DNA from: Linnemannia hyalina
Taxonomy: Eukaryota > Mortierellomycota > Mortierellomycetes > Mortierellales > Mortierellaceae
Direction of reading: 5' to 3'
Assembly: GCA_019671135.1 (NCBI GenBank)
Contig: JAHRHY010000016.1
Location: forward strand, 554,501-618,500
DNA length: 64,000 bases
A program made the translations under genes and the position numbers. This document shows, one piece after another, positions 58,834-64,000 of the stretch. The notes below the pieces were generated by a model, which made no database searches, was not told where the DNA came from, and saw only the letters and a program-made list of their open reading frames with translations. Every line of letters starts with the position of its first letter. The stretch's first letter is position 1.

Positions 58834-61800
58834 ATGGACACACAGAGTATGCCATCTCCGCAGCCGACCCAACCTCACATCCTCTCCACAACCCCAAAAA
58901 TCGGCATCGACCGCGACAGAGACCTCGACTCCATCGGACCCTCGGCACCACACGAATGGACCCCTTCACCACCATCAACCACAACCGCAGCTGGCCCAGT
59001 CTCGGCCATATCGACCCCACCGAACACTATTGCTGCTTCGCCAACATCGACGACAACAACAACAGCAGGAACAATGAATGCCGCTTCGTCACCAAGGACT
59101 CAGCGTAGAGCATCGTCAACAACCATGGCGGCATCCTCTGCATCTCTTGGACCACATCCTCCAGCCCTCGTCACCCTCTCATCCTCCTTCAGCGGCGCTT
59201 CATTGCAAGACACCACCGGAACATCAGCAGGAGGATTCGACCCTTCTTCCTCCCGCAATCTCAGACAAGCGCCATTCACACGGACATCCGCCTCCAGGTC
59301 ACTAGAAGCGATCGAGCGACGAAATGCCACCTTGACCAGGCGCTCGGACAGCCGGCCATCAGACCAACTCGCAGCAACAACCGACAGACCCGCTGGAAGC
59401 AATGGTACATCATACCTTCCCCACCAACGAGCACATACGCAACCATATACTCAACAATACCAAGGCCAACAACATTATCACAACTATCAGCAACACACCC
59501 ACACATCCACCCCTCGTCCCAGTCCAGTCATCAAAAGTCCTCTTCTGGAAAGCCCGGAGCCCCGTCATCGGCAGAGGACACACTCCTCACAGAGCCGGTC
59601 AAAACTGCACACCCCCTCGGTGCAATTGGCCCTAGCCGACCCAACACTCGCCAAAAGTCTATCGAGTTCTCCGGCACCGAGTCGAATCGGGAGCGAGCAG
59701 GATCAACAGGTGCAGGCGAAACGCTCCTTCGAGCGCAATGTACGGCGTTATTATTACCAACTTACCGTCGGCTGTCAACTTTCCGCGTGCAACAACAAGC
59801 TGTGTCGATCCTGCAAACTGGCGCCCAAAATGACCAAGGATGCCGCGGCGATTCTCTCTATCCAACTCGCCGCCAGACCCCGCCTTTTTTTTTGTTCCAA
59901 TTGCCCGCAGGACCCCACCATTCAAGTACCAGACTCGCCACTACCCGCCACACCACTCGCCAACGGACGGCCGCCGTCACTACAAGCAATTCGAGGCCTC
60001 TCCTCAAATAGCGCTACAACTCGAATCGCACACTCGACGTATTCGTCAAAGTCGTCGCCAGGACCAACTGCTTCAGTGGAGGACTTTGGGCATTCCAAGA
60101 GCCGTTTCCTGTACGACCCCAACGAGTACTCAAAGTCAGTCCCGTCTTTTACAACAGTTCGTCTTAACGCCCCTGCAAGAGGTGCCCGTCGACGGCCGGC
60201 ACAACAACAACACCAGGAGTTACCTATGGCTCCCAAACACAACCACGGTCCATTAATGGCACAAAACAATCAGGAATCAGCTACGGCAAACCCCAATATG
60301 GAACTACCTGTGACCAAGGAAGAGCACCCCTATACCGCCTCGCCACCATCGTCGGAGGAGCAAACCGGGACGCCCTTGTTCAAATCACTCCTGTCTCTTT
60401 CTCCATTCTCACACATGTTCTCCTCAGGATCTTTCAACACACTCAGCAAAAGCGAAGAACTTAACTTGAGACGATCGCCTCCAACCCATCAGTTTAAAAA
60501 GGCATTTTCGACTGGCGAGATGTCTGAGAGTGGTCGACCATCCAGGAGGCACCTGGGAGCAGCCTCAATAGTGACAGGGCCTCCAAGAGGTCTTGGTGGA
60601 TTTCATTCGGTTATCCATGCCCGGTCATTCAGTCCAACACGCTCTACCAGCCCTCCAGAGTCGCCCATTTCGCCACCACCTTCCCTGCCTGATACAACTC
60701 GCACCCACCCGACTTCTCAAGCTGAGGACTCATCCTTTGGCATTCATTTACTTCAGCAATCAGGATCGACAGGATCGGCGATGTATCATGGCGACGAATC
60801 GGTCGGGCTTGGATATATCAATAGACCTCTGAACTCTCAACGAGTTTTGGATCTTTCGCGTTACTACGACGCTCCTTCGCCATCGCCTATTTCAGCAGGA
60901 TCCGCCACTCTGGCTTCTCTCCGAAAGTCAAGGAGGCAACACAGGGATGACGATCAAGGTCGAGATGTAGGCCCTACTTCTAGACCCATGTTTGGGTCAT
61001 TTCGGGATCCAGACAGTGATGGCTCTGTCTCATCTTGGTCCACCGAGGAAGAACCTAGCAAGACAGGAGATTCGCCTCGGAGAGGCCCGTCGTTCCGTCA
61101 CCACCATCATTCGTTTTCTCACCAACGCCGATCGTTCAGCTCAGGATCAGCGGCATTGTCCACAGTGTCGCCACCTCAGTCGCCCCTAGAGAAAGAACTG
61201 GATAGCAGGACGCTTTATGCTTTTGCACGAACCCGCCTCAGGAGAGACTCTGCCAGCTCGGCAAGCTCTGAAGGAGAGCCTGTGGCACCCCTGCATTGGT
61301 CTTCTCTGCCACCCATTCCTTCCTCCTCCTCTACTCTCTCCATGAGGCGTTCGTCATCGTCATCGTCCATTTCATCTAGAGCGTCCAGCAGACGATCATC
61401 CATGAGTGAATCAGAAGTCATGGAAGTCGCTCTACCCTATCTCAACTTGACGCTACTCCGGCAGGCCATCGAGACCTACAACGCCTCCAAGCCTGATACT
61501 CCTCCGCGGTCACCGCCAAGCCTAACACTCAGGGACTTCAAGCCTATTCACCCTGTGTCATGGAGACATTCATTGGATCATCGGGAGATTTTGGGTGCAG
61601 GAAACACCGCCGACACGACAGATCAGAACACGGAACTCTTTGACAATGCGGCTATGGCGCAGGAGGTCCATAACAATGACAAAAAGAAGAATCTGATGCT
61701 GACACTGTCCGACTATGTGGTTCCCACGCATGATATCCCTAGTCGAGTCAAGGGAACAGAAAGGATCCCCAACGTTGTCTCTCCAGCTCGATCGACTGTC

Positions 61801-64000
61801 TCTTCAAGTCTTTACTCTTCCGAAGGCGATTCGACGTTTCTCCTTGACTCTTTGCGCTCGGTATTTTCGTCCTCGACGGCGTTGGGGTCAAGTTTTCTCA
61901 TGAGAGATCGCGAAGAAAGATCGAGTCTTGGAAGAGAGACTTTGGGGGCCGTGAATGTCGGCGGGATTGATCTTGAAGCACTGAGGGAGTGCTACGAGAT
62001 GATGATCGAGCTCAAGCCGCGAACCATCTTTGCGATCCAGGTGACCAACTCTATCGAGATTCTTCTGGCAAGGATTGAGCTGGAAATGGAGCTGGAGCTG
62101 GGCCAGACCATGAGACGGAAAGTATGGTCTGAGGAGGAGATGAGAGCCATCATCATCCTCCTTATGGTGAGTGTCCTTTGACCACATACATGCCAATGTG
62201 CCCATCAATGTAAATTGTTATATTTGTCGATTAACACTGAGATGTTTCTCATATTATGTGCCACGTAGAATCCCTTCCTTTTTGAGCAACCTTATCAGGA
62301 GTCCCTTTTACGGCGGATCTTGCTGATTTTCATCGCCTTCCCTGACAAAGCCAAGTTGATCCAATGGCTTTCATGCATGGACGACGAAGGAATGGCCCAG
62401 ATGGTCACACTGTTCAAGACATATCTCTCGGCCCATTTCACGCCACGACCGGTGGGCGATTCCCACCCAGCCATCTGTGCAGTCATGGGCTTGAACATCC
62501 TCTACCAGGCCAACAACATTGGAACAAAACGGGAGCAGGAGAGGCGTAGGCGCTCAGTGATCCAGAGTGCCAAGGAGGGGAAGGCGCAAATCGCCAGCAT
62601 GGAGACCAACTCTACCATTTCATTCAAGTACTTTTACTCAGGCGTGATGGAAGCATTGAAGTTCAAAGACGAGTACCAAATCTGGCGCGACGGATGGGGT
62701 AAAAGGTACCACTGCCCGACTTTTAGAAATAATGTATCTCTGATGAAAAGATGGTACGTTGGCGCTAACAAACCCTTTTTGTCTTTGTCGTTTGGAAAAT
62801 TAGCCCGCATGAGAAGCAATTCTCGTACTTTGACTATCCGTTTTTGCTCTCACCAACTTCTAAATCGCACATTATGAACTTGGATGCGCTGACACAGATG
62901 AGTGCGCATTACGAGGATGCTTGTGTGCGACATGCCCTAGCAGACCACGCGCAGCGACTTCTCCCCGATTCCATGACGGCCTCGGCACACGAGTTCCAAA
63001 AGGGCATCCGAGCTGCGTCTTCGCCTTATCTTGTTTTGGAATTGACTCGTGGTCACTTGGTGGAGGAAGCGTTTGAGCAGATCACCAAGAAGCATGCGGA
63101 TCTGAAGAAGCCACTCAAGGTTGCATTTGTCGACGTTGGAGAGGAGGGCATGGACCAAGGAGGCGTGACCAAGGAGTTTTTCCAGATCATGGTGGAAAAG
63201 GTCTTTGATTCCAAATTTGGGCTCTTCAAGGAGCTGGAAGAAGGTCGCTCCTGGTGGTTTGAAGGGACGATGGACGGATCGAGCCACGTGGAGATGTCGT
63301 CTAAGGATGCTCGGGTTCGTCTGGTGGAATATGAACTTGTCGGTATTCTTGTCGGGCTGGCACTGTACAACGGTGTCATCCTTGGAGTCAGATTCCCTTC
63401 AGTTGTCTATCGCAAGTTGCTTGGATGGGAGGTCGAGCTGGATTCATTCATTGAGTCATTCCCTGTAAGTTGTTCGTCCGATATGTTGTTCTCATTCGTG
63501 TATGTCTTTGGATTATAACTATAGGAGGTACTAACTCGCGCACCGTTTTTTCATGTTGCATTGGTAGGCGCTGGGCAATGGATTGGAGCAGATGTTGACA
63601 TGGACCGATGGCGACGTGTACGACGTGTTTATGAGAGAGTTCGAGATATCTTACGAACACCTGGGCCAAGTCACGACTATACCCTTGATACCCGGCGGCC
63701 AGGATATCCCAGTGACCAACGAGAACCGCGAGCAGTATGTAAATGCCTACGTGGATCATTACCTCCACGAACATATTCGACAAGAGTTTGCTGCCTTCCA
63801 GCGAGGATTTGAGAAGATCTGCGGAGGCGAAGCGCTAAAGGTAAAAAAACAAAAACATTTGTGTTCTTGTGGTTTCTGTAGTTATTATGTATGTCATTGA
63901 AGGAAACTATTTATTAACTACTACTACTACTATTATTATTTTTTTGCTTATATCGATAGCTCCTACGACCAGAGGAATTGGAGTTGATGCTCTGTGGAAA
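58834..64000 (+). CDS. HUL4: AZUL-domain HECT E3 ubiquitin ligase (HUL4/UBE3A type), 3' truncated by window
   Basis: Exons 58834-62166, 62269-62705, 62804-63464, 63568-63840 and 63960 onward give at least 1,581 residues. An N-terminal disordered Ser/Pro/Thr region precedes an AZUL zinc finger (about residues 298-362: RRYYYQLTVGCQLSACNNKLC...CKLAPK...LFFCSNC). AZUL is specific to UBE3A and its fungal Hul4 relatives. A second low-complexity part follows, then HQIWRD-like EYQIWRDGWG, HEKQFSYFDYPFLL and the HECT N-lobe (from about 1330: LVLELTRGHLVEEAF, VGEEGMDQGGVTKEFF, ELVGILVGLALYNG). The C-lobe and the thioester cysteine lie beyond the edge, after LLRPEELELMLCG. HECT ligases take ubiquitin onto cysteine before passing it to substrates; yeast Hul4 removes misfolded proteins with Ubr1 and the proteasome. 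Confidence 0.92.

Noticed and set aside
62699..62706. Donor GTAAAA at 62699 for HECT ligase exon 2
   Set aside because: It gives the wrong phase for the conserved HEKQFSYFDYPF exon; the GTACCA donor at 62706 restores the frame.

Overview
This window is nuclear DNA of an intron-rich filamentous fungus. I place it, by inference, in an early-diverging lineage (Mucoromycota, most likely Mortierellaceae). Reasons: short GT-AG introns interrupt almost every gene; a VMP1 autophagy protein and an AZUL-HECT ligase are present; VMP1 is, to my knowledge, missing from yeasts and most Dikarya; a 28-residue LRR protein of the type expanded in Mortierella is present; promoters are pyrimidine-rich. No rRNA, tRNA, CRISPR array or intact transposon was recognised.

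Layout. 1-5.2 kb: tail of an unknown gene, ribosomal protein eL43, a leucine-rich-repeat/F-box-like protein, then a gene-poor stretch with a 23-A run and decayed coding-like sequence. 5.2-17 kb: MED13 on the minus strand (8 exons), a small unknown minus-strand gene, and about 2.4 kb of microsatellite-rich spacer. 17-24.5 kb: a secreted cysteine-rich protein ending in KDEL, the checkpoint protein ATRIP/Rad26 (minus), SEM1/DSS1 (plus) and eIF4A-III/FAL1 (minus). 25-40 kb, all plus: proteasome activator BLM10/PSME4 (15 exons), a GPI-anchored wall-type protein and the kinase PDK1. 40-50.8 kb: a SAP-domain/VMP1 protein (plus), a PRM10/ThrE-type membrane protein (minus) and the spliceosome factor CWC21 (minus). 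51-64 kb: ATP synthase gamma (plus), a C1orf74-like unknown (minus), the eEF1A methyltransferase EFM4 (plus) and an AZUL-HECT ubiquitin ligase (HUL4/UBE3A type) cut by the window edge.

Exon structures were worked out by hand from splice consensus, reading-frame continuity and known family sequence. In every multi-exon model given as a gene, the exon lengths sum to a whole number of codons. Most genes are housekeeping. Functional themes recur: protein turnover (SEM1, BLM10, HECT ligase), genome maintenance (ATRIP, SEM1), RNA (MED13, FAL1, CWC21) and translation (eL43, EFM4). Several neighbours share short divergent promoters (ATRIP/SEM1, FAL1/BLM10, CWC21/ATP3). About a quarter of the introns begin GTAC rather than GTRAG.
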